Shown here in pieces: positions 43,385 to 53,800 of a stretch of DNA of 64,000 nucleotides. Made by a program: the position numbers and the translations under genes. The DNA is taken from positions 3,106,240-3,170,239 of the forward strand of contig NZ_CM000745.1 of assembly GCF_000161455.1 (NCBI RefSeq). Direction: 5' to 3'. How positions within the stretch are numbered: position 1 is the stretch's first letter; the number at the start of each line of letters is the position of its first letter. The DNA comes from Bacillus pseudomycoides DSM 12442 (GTDB taxonomy: Bacteria > Bacillota > Bacilli > Bacillales > Bacillaceae_G). The notes beneath the pieces are model-generated. The model searched no databases, was not told the origin of the DNA, and saw only the letters and a program-made list of their open reading frames with translations.

Positions 43385-43460
43385 CCTAATAATTAAACCC
43401 CCAATTACCTAGCAAGCGTCGGTGAGTCGCAATGCCAAGCAATGGTTGTCATAAAGTACA
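43385..43460 (-). promoter_or_regulatory. rpsO leader with possible S15 control structure
   Basis: The leader holds self-complementary pieces (GCTTGGCATTGCGAC, GACGCTTGCTAGG) just before the ribosome site. S15 autoregulation through such leaders is known in Bacillaceae, but I did not fold this one. Confidence 0.3.
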
Positions 43461-43472
43461 TAACATAGAATA

Positions 43473-44444
43473 CTACTTTTCATTGGAAAAAGCAAGTATA
43501 TTCTTTGTTGTGCTAAAATATTCTTGTGCTGTTTTTTTATCTTTGGCAATTTGAGCAACTAACTCATCGATGCCATTAAACTTTTTCTCTTCTCGAATAC
43601 GCATGTGCCATTCAACAGTAACAACCTGATCATATATATCCTCATTAAAATGGAATAGATGTACTTCAATAGACAGATTACGCTCATCATCTTTAAAAGT
43701 TGGTTTATAACCGATATTACATACACCATCATGCCACTCACCATGAACTTTTAATCTTACTGCATACACACCAACAGGCGGCAGAAGATACTCCTCACTT
43801 AAAGCTACATTAGCTGTTGGAAAACCAATTTGACGTCCACGTTTATCTCCGTGAACAACCATTCCTTCTACTGTATAAGCTCTACCTAAAATAGATGGGA
43901 TTTGTTCCATTTCTCCATTTCGAATCAATTTTCGTAATGCTGTGGAACTTACTTTTTCTTCTTGAAATTCAACTTTTTCAATCACGGTCTGTGTAAACTC
44001 CCCTCTTGCATGAAATGGTAAAGTCTCCATCGTCCCTTTTCCTAAACGTCCATATGAATAATCAAATCCTGCTACTACATGCTTTACATTTAGCCCAATA
44101 ATATATTCATCTACAAACTGTTGTGGTAACAATCCAGCAAATGATTCATCGAATTTCACCACATATAACATATCAATCCCTAGGCTTGCAATTACTTTTT
44201 CTTTAATACGTAGCGGTGTAATATACTCCACATGCGCTTCCTTTTTCCCTAAGACAACAGATGGATGTGGATGAAACGTTATGACAGCACTTTTACATCC
44301 TCTTTCATCCGCTATTTTTTTTGCTGTGCGAATCACACGTTGATGCCCTAAATGAATGCCATCAAAAAATCCTAATGCCATTACAGTAGGTGGTAATTCT
44401 ATTTTATTTTGTTCATGTGGATGAGTTAAATGAATGAGTTTCAC
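43473..44444 (-). CDS. ribF: Bifunctional riboflavin kinase / FAD synthetase
   Basis: 323 residues from a GTG at 44444 after AAAGGTGAA. N-terminal nucleotidyltransferase (ALGFFDGIHLGHQRVI) makes FAD; C-terminal flavokinase (GDKRGRQIGFPTANV) makes FMN. Known as ribC in B. subtilis. It follows truB. Confidence 0.95.
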   Translation of the reverse strand: MKLIHLTHPHEQNKIELPPTVMALGFFDGIHLGHQRVIRTAKKIADERGCKSAVITFHPHPSVVLGKKEAHVEYITPLRIKEKVIASLGIDMLYVVKFDESFAGLLPQQFVDEYIIGLNVKHVVAGFDYSYGRLGKGTMETLPFHARGEFTQTVIEKVEFQEEKVSSTALRKLIRNGEMEQIPSILGRAYTVEGMVVHGDKRGRQIGFPTANVALSEEYLLPPVGVYAVRLKVHGEWHDGVCNIGYKPTFKDDERNLSIEVHLFHFNEDIYDQVVTVEWHMRIREEKKFNGIDELVAQIAKDKKTAQEYFSTTKNILAFSNEK

Positions 44445-44487
44445 GCTTGAATTCACCTTTTTCTGTAATAATCCTTCCAATAATTCA

Positions 44488-45411
44488 TTATAGCTTTAGT
44501 TCCTGATTATTCACAAGTACTTTCATTGGCTTTAACATGCCAGGGTGTTTTGGATGATGTTCGTAAATTGCTAAGCAACGTTCATTTTTATCAAATACTG
44601 TAATAAACGGCGCTGTCACTTGCAGTTCATTCTTTAAAAACATACCATTTTTTATTTTTTCCGCTTGTTTTTCATCTACAACCATTTTTGGAAATTTACT
44701 TAACGCTTCATCGATTGAGATAAAAATAGACTCTACTGTTCCATTTTGCATGTTTTCTTCAATTTCTTCAAATGATATGCAATCTTCTAACAAAAATTCT
44801 CCTGAAGCTGTTCTCACAAGATGTGACATATGTGCTGGGAATCCTAACTTTTCTCCAATCATAACCGCCAATGTTCTCACATACGTTCCTTTACTACATG
44901 TAACGCGGAAGCGAAATGAAATATTCTTCCCTTCAAATACCTCACGATCATCAAGTAACACAAATTCATGAATTGTTATTACACGAACTGGACGTTCAAC
45001 TTCTTGCCCCGCTCTTGCGTATTCGTATAGTTTCTTTCCGTTTACTTTTACAGCTGAATACATAGGAGGTACTTGCTCAATTGTACCCGTTAGTTCCGCT
45101 AATACAGTTTCCACTTCCGCACGTGTAATTACACGATTTACATCCTGTTTTCCCACTACTTCACCAGAAGCATCTTCAGTCGTTGTCGAAAATCCTAGTG
45201 TAACTTCACCTTCATATGTTTTTGTTTCACTTGTTAAAAATTGCGCAATCTTTGTAGCGCGCCCTACACAAATTGGTAATACTCCTGTTACATCTGGGTC
45301 TAATGTCCCTGTATGGCCAATTCGCTTTTCACGCAATATCTTTCTTAACTTAAATACACAATCGTGTGATGTCATTCCTTTTGGTTTATGTAACAATAAT
45401 ACACCTTCCAT
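44488..45411 (-). CDS. truB: tRNA pseudouridine-55 synthase
   Basis: 307 residues. The catalytic aspartate is in HTGTLDPDVTGVLPICVGRA near residue 39; KPKGMTSHD and SKGTYVRTLA are the other family motifs. Modifies U55 in the T-loop of tRNA. Confidence 0.97.
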   Translation of the reverse strand: MEGVLLLHKPKGMTSHDCVFKLRKILREKRIGHTGTLDPDVTGVLPICVGRATKIAQFLTSETKTYEGEVTLGFSTTTEDASGEVVGKQDVNRVITRAEVETVLAELTGTIEQVPPMYSAVKVNGKKLYEYARAGQEVERPVRVITIHEFVLLDDREVFEGKNISFRFRVTCSKGTYVRTLAVMIGEKLGFPAHMSHLVRTASGEFLLEDCISFEEIEENMQNGTVESIFISIDEALSKFPKMVVDEKQAEKIKNGMFLKNELQVTAPFITVFDKNERCLAIYEHHPKHPGMLKPMKVLVNNQELKL

Positions 45412-45444
45412 ATGTTCACCTCATCGTTATACTTTTGTAGATGA

Positions 45445-45572
45445 TGTTCAAAAAATCCGGTAAAGGTAGCTATCGCATTTCTTCGCCTGCGTCGCCAGAC
45501 CGGTACTGATGTAGGCCCCCCTAGCTTCTGTTCCTCAAAATAGTGGACTCTCTTTATCCTCCTTTTTGAACA
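45445..45572. repeat. 128-bp noncoding element with inverted ends
   Basis: TGTTCAAAAA at 45445-45454 and TTTTTGAACA at 45563-45572 are perfect 10-bp inverted ends around a sequence richer in G+C than its surroundings. It sits between truB and rbfA, where genes are normally tightly packed. I recall similar units elsewhere in B. cereus group genomes. It is probably a dispersed repeat. Confidence 0.55.
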
Positions 45573-45604
45573 TGCACTTGTATGACAAACTTACTTTCCA
45601 TTGA

Positions 45605-45634
45605 AAAAATGGATAGACAAATGTCTATCCATTA
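45605..45634 (-). terminator. Terminator of the infB-rbfA operon
   Basis: AATGGATAGACA pairs with TGTCTATCCATT, followed on the minus strand by TTTTTTC. It lies just after rbfA. Confidence 0.8.
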
Positions 45635-45988
45635 TTATTCACGTTTACCGTCTTTATTAATTTCATGTAAAAGCGTATCAATTCTATGTCCATAAGCGAT
45701 AGACTCATCAAATTCAAAGGTAATTTCAGGTGTTTTACGAAGACGAATACGCTGCCCAATTTCAGCACGAATAAATCCTTTTGCCTTCGCTAAGCCTTTT
45801 AATGTATTTTCTTTCTGTTGTTCGTCTCCTAAAACAGAAATATATACTTTGGCAATCTGTAAATCCCCACTTACTTGCACATCTGTTACCGTCACAAAAC
45901 CAATACGTGGATCTTTAATTTTGCGACTGATAATTTCGCCTAGTTCTTTTTTCATTTGCTCGCCCACGCGATTTGCACGTAGCTTCAT
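45635..45988 (-). CDS. rbfA: Ribosome-binding factor A
   Basis: 117 residues, single KH-like fold (NRVGEQMKKELGEIISRKIK, GFIRAEIGQRIRLRKTPEIT). Helps mature 16S rRNA during 30S assembly. Sixteen bases after ylxP. Confidence 0.96.
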   Translation of the reverse strand: MKLRANRVGEQMKKELGEIISRKIKDPRIGFVTVTDVQVSGDLQIAKVYISVLGDEQQKENTLKGLAKAKGFIRAEIGQRIRLRKTPEITFEFDESIAYGHRIDTLLHEINKDGKRE

Positions 45989-46003
45989 AACTAATCACCT
46001 CAT

Positions 46004-46285
46004 TCAATACCATTCCAATTGTGTTATCGTACGTTCAACCTCAGGAAACGAGTCAACATACGCAAGTACACGATTCATTTCTTTTTCGCAGACAACACGA
46101 TTTGAGGATACGGAAACGATTGCAATTTCTGTACGTTGCCATACATCCTGGTGTCCAACTTCTGAAACAGATACATTGTACCTTTGTTTCACACGAGTTA
46201 AAATACGCTGTAAAATTGCTCGTTTCTCTTTTAAAGAATGCACATCATAAATCATACACTCAAATGAGAGTGAAGCGATAATCAT
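46004..46285 (-). CDS. ylxP: YlxP family protein (DUF503)
   Basis: 93 residues (MIIASLSFECMIYDVHSLKE), a ferredoxin-like fold protein of unknown function always placed between infB and rbfA. Its start overlaps the infB stop by four bases. Confidence 0.93.
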   Translation of the reverse strand: MIIASLSFECMIYDVHSLKEKRAILQRILTRVKQRYNVSVSEVGHQDVWQRTEIAIVSVSSNRVVCEKEMNRVLAYVDSFPEVERTITQLEWY

Positions 46286-48348
46286 CGCTTCACTTCTTCC
46301 ATAATGTACGCCTCAATGATGTCCCCTTCTTTAAGATCATTATATCTTTCAATTGTGATACCACACTCATAGTTTTGTGCAACTTCTTTTACGTCATCTT
46401 TGAAACGTTTTAACGTATCAAGCTGTCCTTCGAAAATAACTACCCCATCACGAATGATACGTACGCCGCTATCACGTGTGATTTTACCATCAGTTACATA
46501 ACAGCCTGCAATTGTTCCAACTTTAGTAACTTTGAATGTTTGACGAACTTCTGCTTGACCAATTACTTTTTCTTCGAATTCAGGATCCAGCATACCTTGC
46601 ATTGCTGCTTCAATTTCTTCGATTACTTTGTAAATAATGCGGTGTAAGCGAATATCAACATTTTCTAATTCAGCTGTACGTTTCGCGTTTACATCAGGAC
46701 GTACGTTAAATCCAATCACGATTGCATTTGATGCAGAAGCTAAAATAATATCAGATTCTGTAATTGCACCTACGCCTGTGTGAATGATTTTTATTTTTAC
46801 GCCTTCAACATCAATTTTGCGAAGTGATGCTGCCATTGCTTCTACAGAACCTTGTACGTCCGCTTTCACAATTAAGTTAATTTCTTTCATTTCGCCTTCT
46901 TGAATTTGTTGGAATAAATCTTCAAGGCTTAATTTAGATTTTTCACCACGTTGTGCAAGCAATGCTTGTTGTGCACGTGATTCACCGATTTGGCGTGCTT
47001 TCTTCTCGTCAGCAAATGCCATAAAGCGATCGCCTGCTTGTGGTACTTCATTTAGACCTGTAATTTCAACAGGAGTAGACGGACCAGCAACTTTCACACG
47101 ACGACCAATATCATTTACCATCGCACGAACACGTCCGAATGATGTACCAACAACAATTGGATCTCCTACTCGAAGTGTACCGTTTTGCACAAGTAATGTT
47201 GCGATTGTTCCTTTACCTTTATCAAGCTGTGCTTCGATTACAGTACCAGCTGCATAGCGATTTGGATTTGCCTTATATTCTTCTACTTCACTTACAAGAA
47301 GAATCATTTCTAACAGGTTGTCAATTCCTTCGCCTTGAATTGCAGAAATTGGTACGAAAATTGTATCTCCGCCCCAAGCTTCTGGAACTAATTCGTACTC
47401 TGTTAACTCTTGCATTACGCGGTCTGGATTTGCTGATGGTTTATCCATCTTATTCACAGCAACGATAATTGGTACTCCAGCTGCTTTCGCATGGTTAATT
47501 GCTTCAACTGTTTGTGGCATAACACCGTCATCAGCTGCAACAACAAGAATTGTAATATCTGTTACTTGTGCACCACGTGCGCGCATTGTTGTAAACGCTG
47601 CGTGACCTGGTGTATCTAAGAACGTAATTTTTTTGTCATTTACTTCAACTTGGTATGCACCAATATGCTGTGTAATTCCACCAGCTTCGCCAGCAGTTAC
47701 TTTTGAATTACGAATAGAATCAAGCAGTGTTGTTTTACCATGGTCAACGTGTCCCATAATTGTAACAACGGCAGGACGTTCTTTTAAGTTTTCTTCATCG
47801 TCTTGCTCGTCCATGAAAGTTTCAAATTCTGTTTCGCTAACAATCACTTCTTCTTCTACTTCAATACCGTAATCACTAGCAATTAGCTCAATTGTATCTT
47901 TATCTAAATCTTGGTTAATTGTCGCCATAATACCTAGCATAAAGAGCTTTTTAATAAGTTCAGATGGCTCTTTTCCTAGTTTTTTTGCAAGTTCACTTAC
48001 TGTAAGAGAACCGGTGAAAGTAACTTTATCCGGTGTCTCTACTGTTTGTGTTGGTTGTCTTCCAGCAAAGTTTTCTTGACGTTTGTCTTCATTTCCTTTG
48101 CCTTTTTTCTTCTTCTTATTGCTGTTCTTTTTGCTGCGAACAACTTTTTCTTCTACTTCAAACTCATCTGCAACAGAAGGTTTTTCTGCTCCAGTATTAT
48201 ATTGATTATCTAAATTATTTACTACTTCATCGTCTAACATTGTCATATGATTGGAGACCTCAATATTCATTTCTTTTAGTTTTGTAATAATATCTTTACT
48301 TGAGACATTGTGTTTCTTCGCATATTCATACACTCGAATTTTACTCAT
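46282..48348 (-). CDS. infB: Translation initiation factor IF-2
   Basis: 688 residues from the ATG at 48348. N-terminal IF2N modules and a lysine-rich linker (KKNSNKKKKKGKGNEDKRQ) precede the GTPase: G1 GHVDHGKT, G3 DTPGH, G4 NKMD, then domains II-IV. Delivers fMet-tRNA to the 30S subunit. The in-frame extension to 48408 overlaps ylxQ and is not used. Confidence 0.97.
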   Translation of the reverse strand: MSKIRVYEYAKKHNVSSKDIITKLKEMNIEVSNHMTMLDDEVVNNLDNQYNTGAEKPSVADEFEVEEKVVRSKKNSNKKKKKGKGNEDKRQENFAGRQPTQTVETPDKVTFTGSLTVSELAKKLGKEPSELIKKLFMLGIMATINQDLDKDTIELIASDYGIEVEEEVIVSETEFETFMDEQDDEENLKERPAVVTIMGHVDHGKTTLLDSIRNSKVTAGEAGGITQHIGAYQVEVNDKKITFLDTPGHAAFTTMRARGAQVTDITILVVAADDGVMPQTVEAINHAKAAGVPIIVAVNKMDKPSANPDRVMQELTEYELVPEAWGGDTIFVPISAIQGEGIDNLLEMILLVSEVEEYKANPNRYAAGTVIEAQLDKGKGTIATLLVQNGTLRVGDPIVVGTSFGRVRAMVNDIGRRVKVAGPSTPVEITGLNEVPQAGDRFMAFADEKKARQIGESRAQQALLAQRGEKSKLSLEDLFQQIQEGEMKEINLIVKADVQGSVEAMAASLRKIDVEGVKIKIIHTGVGAITESDIILASASNAIVIGFNVRPDVNAKRTAELENVDIRLHRIIYKVIEEIEAAMQGMLDPEFEEKVIGQAEVRQTFKVTKVGTIAGCYVTDGKITRDSGVRIIRDGVVIFEGQLDTLKRFKDDVKEVAQNYECGITIERYNDLKEGDIIEAYIMEEVKR

Positions 48349-48352
48349 ACCT

Positions 48353-48664
48353 TCACCCCCGGTAAGTTGTATCGAGCATGCTACGCAGCTTTTTCGCAAA
48401 GCCCTCATCTAACACGGCTACAACGACTCGCTCATCTCTCCCAATCGCATGCCCTAATTGTTGTCGATTTTCGACTTTTTTCATTGGTACGTTGTAGTAC
48501 GTTGTTTTATCAGTAATACGTTTTGTTGTGTTCACTGACGCATCTTCAGAAAGCAATACAAGCTTTGCTTTGCCACTTCGTACCTCTTTTAAAACGAGTT
48601 CTTCACCCGAAATTATTTTTCGAGCACGGTTTGCTAGTCCTAAAAACGATTTCCAATCGGACAC
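48353..48664 (-). CDS. ylxQ: YlxQ, L7Ae-family RNA-binding protein
   Basis: 103 residues (FLGLANRARKIISGEELVLK, LGHAIGRDERVVVAVLDEGF), a kink-turn-binding L7Ae/L30e fold. Ends four bases before the infB start. Confidence 0.93.
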   Translation of the reverse strand: MSDWKSFLGLANRARKIISGEELVLKEVRSGKAKLVLLSEDASVNTTKRITDKTTYYNVPMKKVENRQQLGHAIGRDERVVVAVLDEGFAKKLRSMLDTTYRG

Positions 48665-48937
48665 TTATTTCGACTCCTTCTCAACAAGCTCAAGGAGCTC
48701 TTCATAAAGAGAACTGTCGACCTTCGCTTTTAGATGATGTTCCAAAATATTTTTCTTTTGCGCTTGGATGATGCATTCCTTGTCTTTTGACAAATATGCA
48801 CCACGTCCTGATTTCTTTCCAGTTAAATCAATAGACACTTCGCCCTCTTTGGAACGAACAATGCGAACGAGCTCGCGTTTTGATTTCATTTCTTGCGTTG
48901 CAATACATTTTCGTAACGGAACTTTTCGATTGCTCAT
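48665..48937 (-). CDS. rnpM: YlxR/RnpM family RNA-binding protein
   Basis: 90 residues from the ATG at 48937. MSNRKVPLRKCIATQEMKSK and GKKSGRGAYLSKD are the family core; it binds RNA and, in B. subtilis, modulates RNase P. Lies between nusA and ylxQ. Confidence 0.92.
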   Translation of the reverse strand: MSNRKVPLRKCIATQEMKSKRELVRIVRSKEGEVSIDLTGKKSGRGAYLSKDKECIIQAQKKNILEHHLKAKVDSSLYEELLELVEKESK

Positions 48938-48948
48938 ACTCATCACCT

Positions 48949-50049
48949 CTATTCGATTTCATCTTCAACTGAATCGAATGCGATCATGTTGTCTTCTTCT
49001 GTTACAATGCCAAGTTGCTTCGCATCAGACTCGCTCTTAATATCAATTTTCCAGCCTGTTAATTTTGCTGCAAGACGTGCGTTTTGTCCACGTTTACCAA
49101 TTGCTAATGAAAGCTGATGGTCTGGAACAACAACAGTTGTTGCTTTTTCCTCTTCATTCACAAGTACTTTTACAACTTGTGATGGGCTTAAAGCATTTGC
49201 TACATATTCAATTGGATCATTCGACCAGCGAACAATATCAATCTTTTCACCTTTTAGTTCATCTACGATGCGTTGTACACGTTGACCTTTTGGACCTACG
49301 CAAGAACCTACTGGATCAACATCGATATTCTCTGCATATACAGAAATTTTAGAGCGGTCGCCTGCTTCACGTGCTACCGAACGAATTTCTACAGTTCCAT
49401 CGTAAATTTCCGGCACTTCAATTTCAAATAAACGTTTTAAAAGACCTGGATGTGTACGTGATACATAAATTTGTGGTCCTTTTGTCGTTTTTTCTACTTT
49501 TGTGATGAACACGCGAATGCGATCATGTGGTTTATATTGTTCGTTAGGCATTTGCTCACTTACTGGTAGTAGTGCTTCTACTTTTCCTAAGCTTACATAA
49601 ATAAAACGAGCATCTTGACGTTGTACAATACCAACCATGATGTCTTCTTCACGATCACTAAATTCTGAATAAATAACACCGCGTTCCGCTTCACGCACAC
49701 GTTGTGTTACAACTTGTTTTGCAGTTTGTGCTGCAATACGACCAAAATCTTTTGGCGTTACTTCAATTTCTAATACATCGCCATCTTGATAGTTCGGATT
49801 GATTTGTCTTGCTTCTTCTACAGAAATTTCAAGACGTGGGTCAAACACATTATCAACAACGTCTTTACGTGCTAAAACTTGAATTGTTCCCACTTCTGGA
49901 TTAAAGCTAACGCGAACGTTTTGTGCTTGGTTAAAATTGCGTTTATAAGCAGAGATTAAAGCTGCTTCAATCGCATCAATAATAATATCTTTGCTAATAC
50001 CTTTTTCTGATTCTAATACGAGCAAAGCATCTAACAACTCAGTGCTCAT
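48949..50049 (-). CDS. nusA: Transcription termination/antitermination factor NusA
   Basis: 366 residues: N-terminal RNA-polymerase-binding domain, S1 domain (VGIVQRQDARFIYVSLGKVE near 140), and two KH domains (VGSCVGPKGQRVQRIVDELK, LSLAIGKRGQNARLAAKLTG). It lacks the C-terminal repeats of proteobacterial NusA, as usual in Firmicutes. Confidence 0.97.
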   Translation of the reverse strand: MSTELLDALLVLESEKGISKDIIIDAIEAALISAYKRNFNQAQNVRVSFNPEVGTIQVLARKDVVDNVFDPRLEISVEEARQINPNYQDGDVLEIEVTPKDFGRIAAQTAKQVVTQRVREAERGVIYSEFSDREEDIMVGIVQRQDARFIYVSLGKVEALLPVSEQMPNEQYKPHDRIRVFITKVEKTTKGPQIYVSRTHPGLLKRLFEIEVPEIYDGTVEIRSVAREAGDRSKISVYAENIDVDPVGSCVGPKGQRVQRIVDELKGEKIDIVRWSNDPIEYVANALSPSQVVKVLVNEEEKATTVVVPDHQLSLAIGKRGQNARLAAKLTGWKIDIKSESDAKQLGIVTEEDNMIAFDSVEDEIE

Positions 50050-50066
50050 GAAGATCCCCCTTCTTA

Positions 50067-50537
50067 CTAAAACGTAACAGCAAGTCGCGCATTCGCAACT
50101 TTGTCCATTGGAATTTGAATTTCTTTTTTACGTGTTTTAATTGTTAATAGTAGTGTAATTGTTGTACCATCGTAGGATAGTAGCTTTCCTTCAAACATCT
50201 TTTCACCATCGATCGGCTCATATGTTTTAATTGCCACTTGCTTTCCTACCGCTTGCTGGAAGTCTTTTTCTTTCTTTAATGGGCGTTCCGCTCCAGGAGA
50301 TGATACATCCAAAAAGTAAAGATGAGGAATTGGATCCTCTTTATCTAAAGCTTCGCTTAAACGTTCACTTACCGCTCCGCATTCTTCAATGTCTACTCCT
50401 GTCTCTGAATCGATGGATACGCGTAGGAACCAGTCTTTTCCTTCTTTCACATATTCTACATCTACAAGTTCAAGATTTAACTCTTCAACAATCGGCTGCG
50501 CAAGTGCTTCAACAACTTCTGTGACTTTCTTATCCAT
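50067..50537 (-). CDS. rimP: Ribosome maturation factor RimP
   Basis: 156 residues from the ATG at 50537 (AAGGAGGC upstream). ELVDVEYVKEGKDWFLRVSI and LYFLDVSSPGAERPLKKEKD are diagnostic. Needed for 30S maturation. First gene of the nusA-infB operon. Confidence 0.95.
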   Translation of the reverse strand: MDKKVTEVVEALAQPIVEELNLELVDVEYVKEGKDWFLRVSIDSETGVDIEECGAVSERLSEALDKEDPIPHLYFLDVSSPGAERPLKKEKDFQQAVGKQVAIKTYEPIDGEKMFEGKLLSYDGTTITLLLTIKTRKKEIQIPMDKVANARLAVTF

Positions 50538-50631
50538 AAACAGCCTCCTTTCTGCCGCCATGTACCATTTGAAAGAAAAAATCCGCCCTATTTAAAACGG
50601 TCTATCTTATTCTTTCTTGTTAGCTAACAAA

Positions 50632-50655
50632 AGCCCCTGCCATTAAGCAGGGAAT
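50632..50655 (-). terminator. Hairpin between polC and rimP
   Basis: CCCTGC-CATTAA-GCAGGG; on the minus strand it ends in GGGGCTTTTG. Probably part of the polC termination region. Confidence 0.6.
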
Positions 50656-50762
50656 ATCTGTCTTAGTATTACCAAATTTAAGAAGTAAAACTTGTAACAA
50701 AATATGTATATACGACAGAAATGTCTCACCTACATCCATAGATAAAACATAGATAGTAACAC

Positions 50763-50791
50763 GAAAGAGTGGGTTTCCCCACTCTTCTTTT
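50763..50791 (-). terminator. Terminator of polC
   Basis: AAGAGTGGG-TTTC-CCCACTCTT, with a T-rich run on either side, 80 bases after the polC stop. Confidence 0.7.
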
Positions 50792-50871
50792 CGCAAAATA
50801 TACATGACATGGTTATCTCGGTTAATAGTATACCATAGCAAATAACGATTTGCAAAGATTTTTCCTGCCTG

Positions 50872-53800
50872 TTAGAACAGTGATAATTGGTTTTTATCCG
50901 GTAGATCTCCTAAACAACCTTGGCTATCTAAATACTCAATGATTGTTCTAGAAAGCTTACTACGTTGTTGCAAATCTTCTTTTGATAAAAACTCACCATT
51001 TCCACGTGCTTCCACAATACTTAAGGCCGCATTTGTACCAAGACCAGGTATCGCATTAAATGGAGGAATTAACGTATCTCCATCAATAATAAAGTCAGTT
51101 GCATGTGAACGATATAAATCAACCTTTTGGAATGAATAACCACGTTCACACATTTCAAGTGTCATTTCTAACACTGTTAGTAAACTTTTCTCTTTCGGCG
51201 CTGCATCCAATCCTTTTTGCGCAATTTCATCAATTCTTGCACGGATTGATGCCGAACCTTTGACCATCGCATCTACATCAAAATCATCTGCACGTACTGT
51301 AAAATATGCTGCGTAGAACAAGAGTGCAAAGTGTACTTTGAAGTAAGCGATACGTACAGCCATAAGTACATAAGCAGCCGCATGGGCCTTAGGAAACATG
51401 TACTTAATCTTTTTACAAGAATCAATATACCAACTAGGCACATTGTTATTACGCATTTCCTCTTCCCACTCTTCTGGTACACCTTTACCTTTACGCACCG
51501 ATTCCATGATTTTAAATGCTAAGGATGGATCTAATCCTTGATAAATCAGATAGACCATAATATCATCACGACAACCGATAACTTCACTCAGTGTACATGT
51601 ACCGTTATAAATGAGTTCGTTAGCATTACCAAGCCATACGTCTGTACCATGGGATAGTCCAGAAATTTGGACAAGTTCTGAGAATGTTGTTGGCTTTGTT
51701 TCCTCTAACATCTGCCTTACGAATTTTGTACCAAACTCCGGTATACCTAGTGTACCGGTTTTACAATTAATTTGTTCTTCTGTTACACCTAAAGATTCTG
51801 GTCCAGAGAAAATCTTCATTACTTCTGGATCATCTGTTGGTATTGTTTTTGGATCCACGCCGCTTAAATCTTGCAGCATACGAATAACGGTCGGATCATC
51901 GTGTCCCAGAATATCCAGTTTTAATAAATTATCATGAATAGAATGGAAGTCAAAGTGTGTTGTTCTCCATTCTGCCCCTACTGAATCGGCTGGGAATTGA
52001 ATTGGTGAAAAATCAAAAATATCCATGTAATCGGGCACAACAATAATTCCGCCTGGATGCTGCCCTGTTGTGCGTTTTACACCAGTACAACCAGCAACAA
52101 GACGATCAATTTCTGCATTTCGAATGGTTAAGTTATGATCAGATGCATACCCTTTTACATAACCATAAGCTGTTTTCTCCGCAACTGTACCGATTGTTCC
52201 AGCACGGTATACATAGTCCTCACCGAACAGTACTTTCGTATAGTTATGGGCACGTGGTTGGTACTCTCCGGAGAAGTTCAAGTCAATATCGGGAACCTTA
52301 TCCCCTTTAAAACCAAGGAATGTTTCGAACGGAATATCATGTCCATCTTTTACATACGGGATATTACATGTTGGACACTCTTTATCAGGTAAGTCAAAAC
52401 CAGAGCCTACAGAACCATCATTAAAGAACTCTGATTGCTTACAATTCGGACATACATAGTGTGGCGGCAATGGATTTACTTCGGTAATTTCCATCATCGT
52501 CGCAACGAATGATGACCCTACCGATCCACGTGAACCTACAAGATAGCCGTCAACCAGCGATTTTTTCACAAGCTTATGTGAAATTAAATAAATAACGGCA
52601 AATCCATGCCCAATAATACTTTTTAATTCTTTTTCCAAACGTGCTTCTACGATTTCTGGCAATTCTTCACCGTAGATGCTGCGTGCCATTGTATAACTCA
52701 TGTCACGCGTTTCATCATCAGCACCTTCAATTTTCGGTGTATATAGGTCATCTTTTACTGGATGAACATCACCAATTAACGATGCGACCTTTTGTGTATT
52801 CGTCACAACAATTTCTTTTGCTTTCTCTTCTCCTAAGAATGAGAAGCAATCTAACATTTCATTTGTTGTACGGAAATATACAGGCGGTAATGAATGACGA
52901 TTTAATGGATTTGCCCCGCCCTGCGAACTTACTAAGATTTTGCGATACATTGCATCTTCTGGATCTAGATAATGCACATTCCCTGTAGCAACAACAGGTT
53001 TATCTAACGTTTCACCTAGTTTTACTAAGTTAGAAATAATTGTTTTTAACTGTCCTTCATCTCGAACGAGTTCACGTTCTACTAAATGACGCAACACTTC
53101 CGGAGGCATAACCTCAATGTAATCATAGAACTGCGCAATCTCTTCTACCTCTTCAGGAGCCTTTTGCATCATCGCTTCAAATACTTCACCCTTATCACAA
53201 GCAGTACCAACTAATATACCTTCGCGATATTTTTTTAATAAAGAACGTGGTACCCGTGGTACGCGGTAAAAGTAATTCAAATGAGAATATGAAACAAGCT
53301 TATATAAATTTTTTAAACCAACATCTGATGTTGCAAGTAGTGTCATATGACTTGGACGTCCACGTTTATACGCATCCCCTTGCCCCATGCTGTCATTTAA
53401 TTGATCGTGATATTCAAAACCTTTTTCAATGACATCTTTTAACATTTTCACAAGTAAATAACCTGTTGCCTCTGTATCATAAATTGCACGGTGATGTTGC
53501 GTTAATTCAATATCAAGCTTTTTACACATCGTATTTAAACGATGATTCTTCATCTCTGGGAATAAAAATCTAGCTAACTCCAATGTATCAATAACTGGAT
53601 TTTTCGGCTTGTCTAAGCCACATTTCTTAAACCCAACATTTAAGAATCCCATATCAAAACTTGCGTTATGGGCAACAAGTGTATGGTCACCCATCCATGA
53701 TTCGAACTTTTTAAATACTTCTCCTACTTCTGGTGCATCCGTCAACATATCATCTGTGATACCTGTTAATTCAATAATTGTTGCTGATAATGGTTGATGC

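Noticed and set aside
50620..50841. 73-codon minus-strand open frame between polC and rimP
   Set aside because: It spans two terminator hairpins and has no ribosome site.
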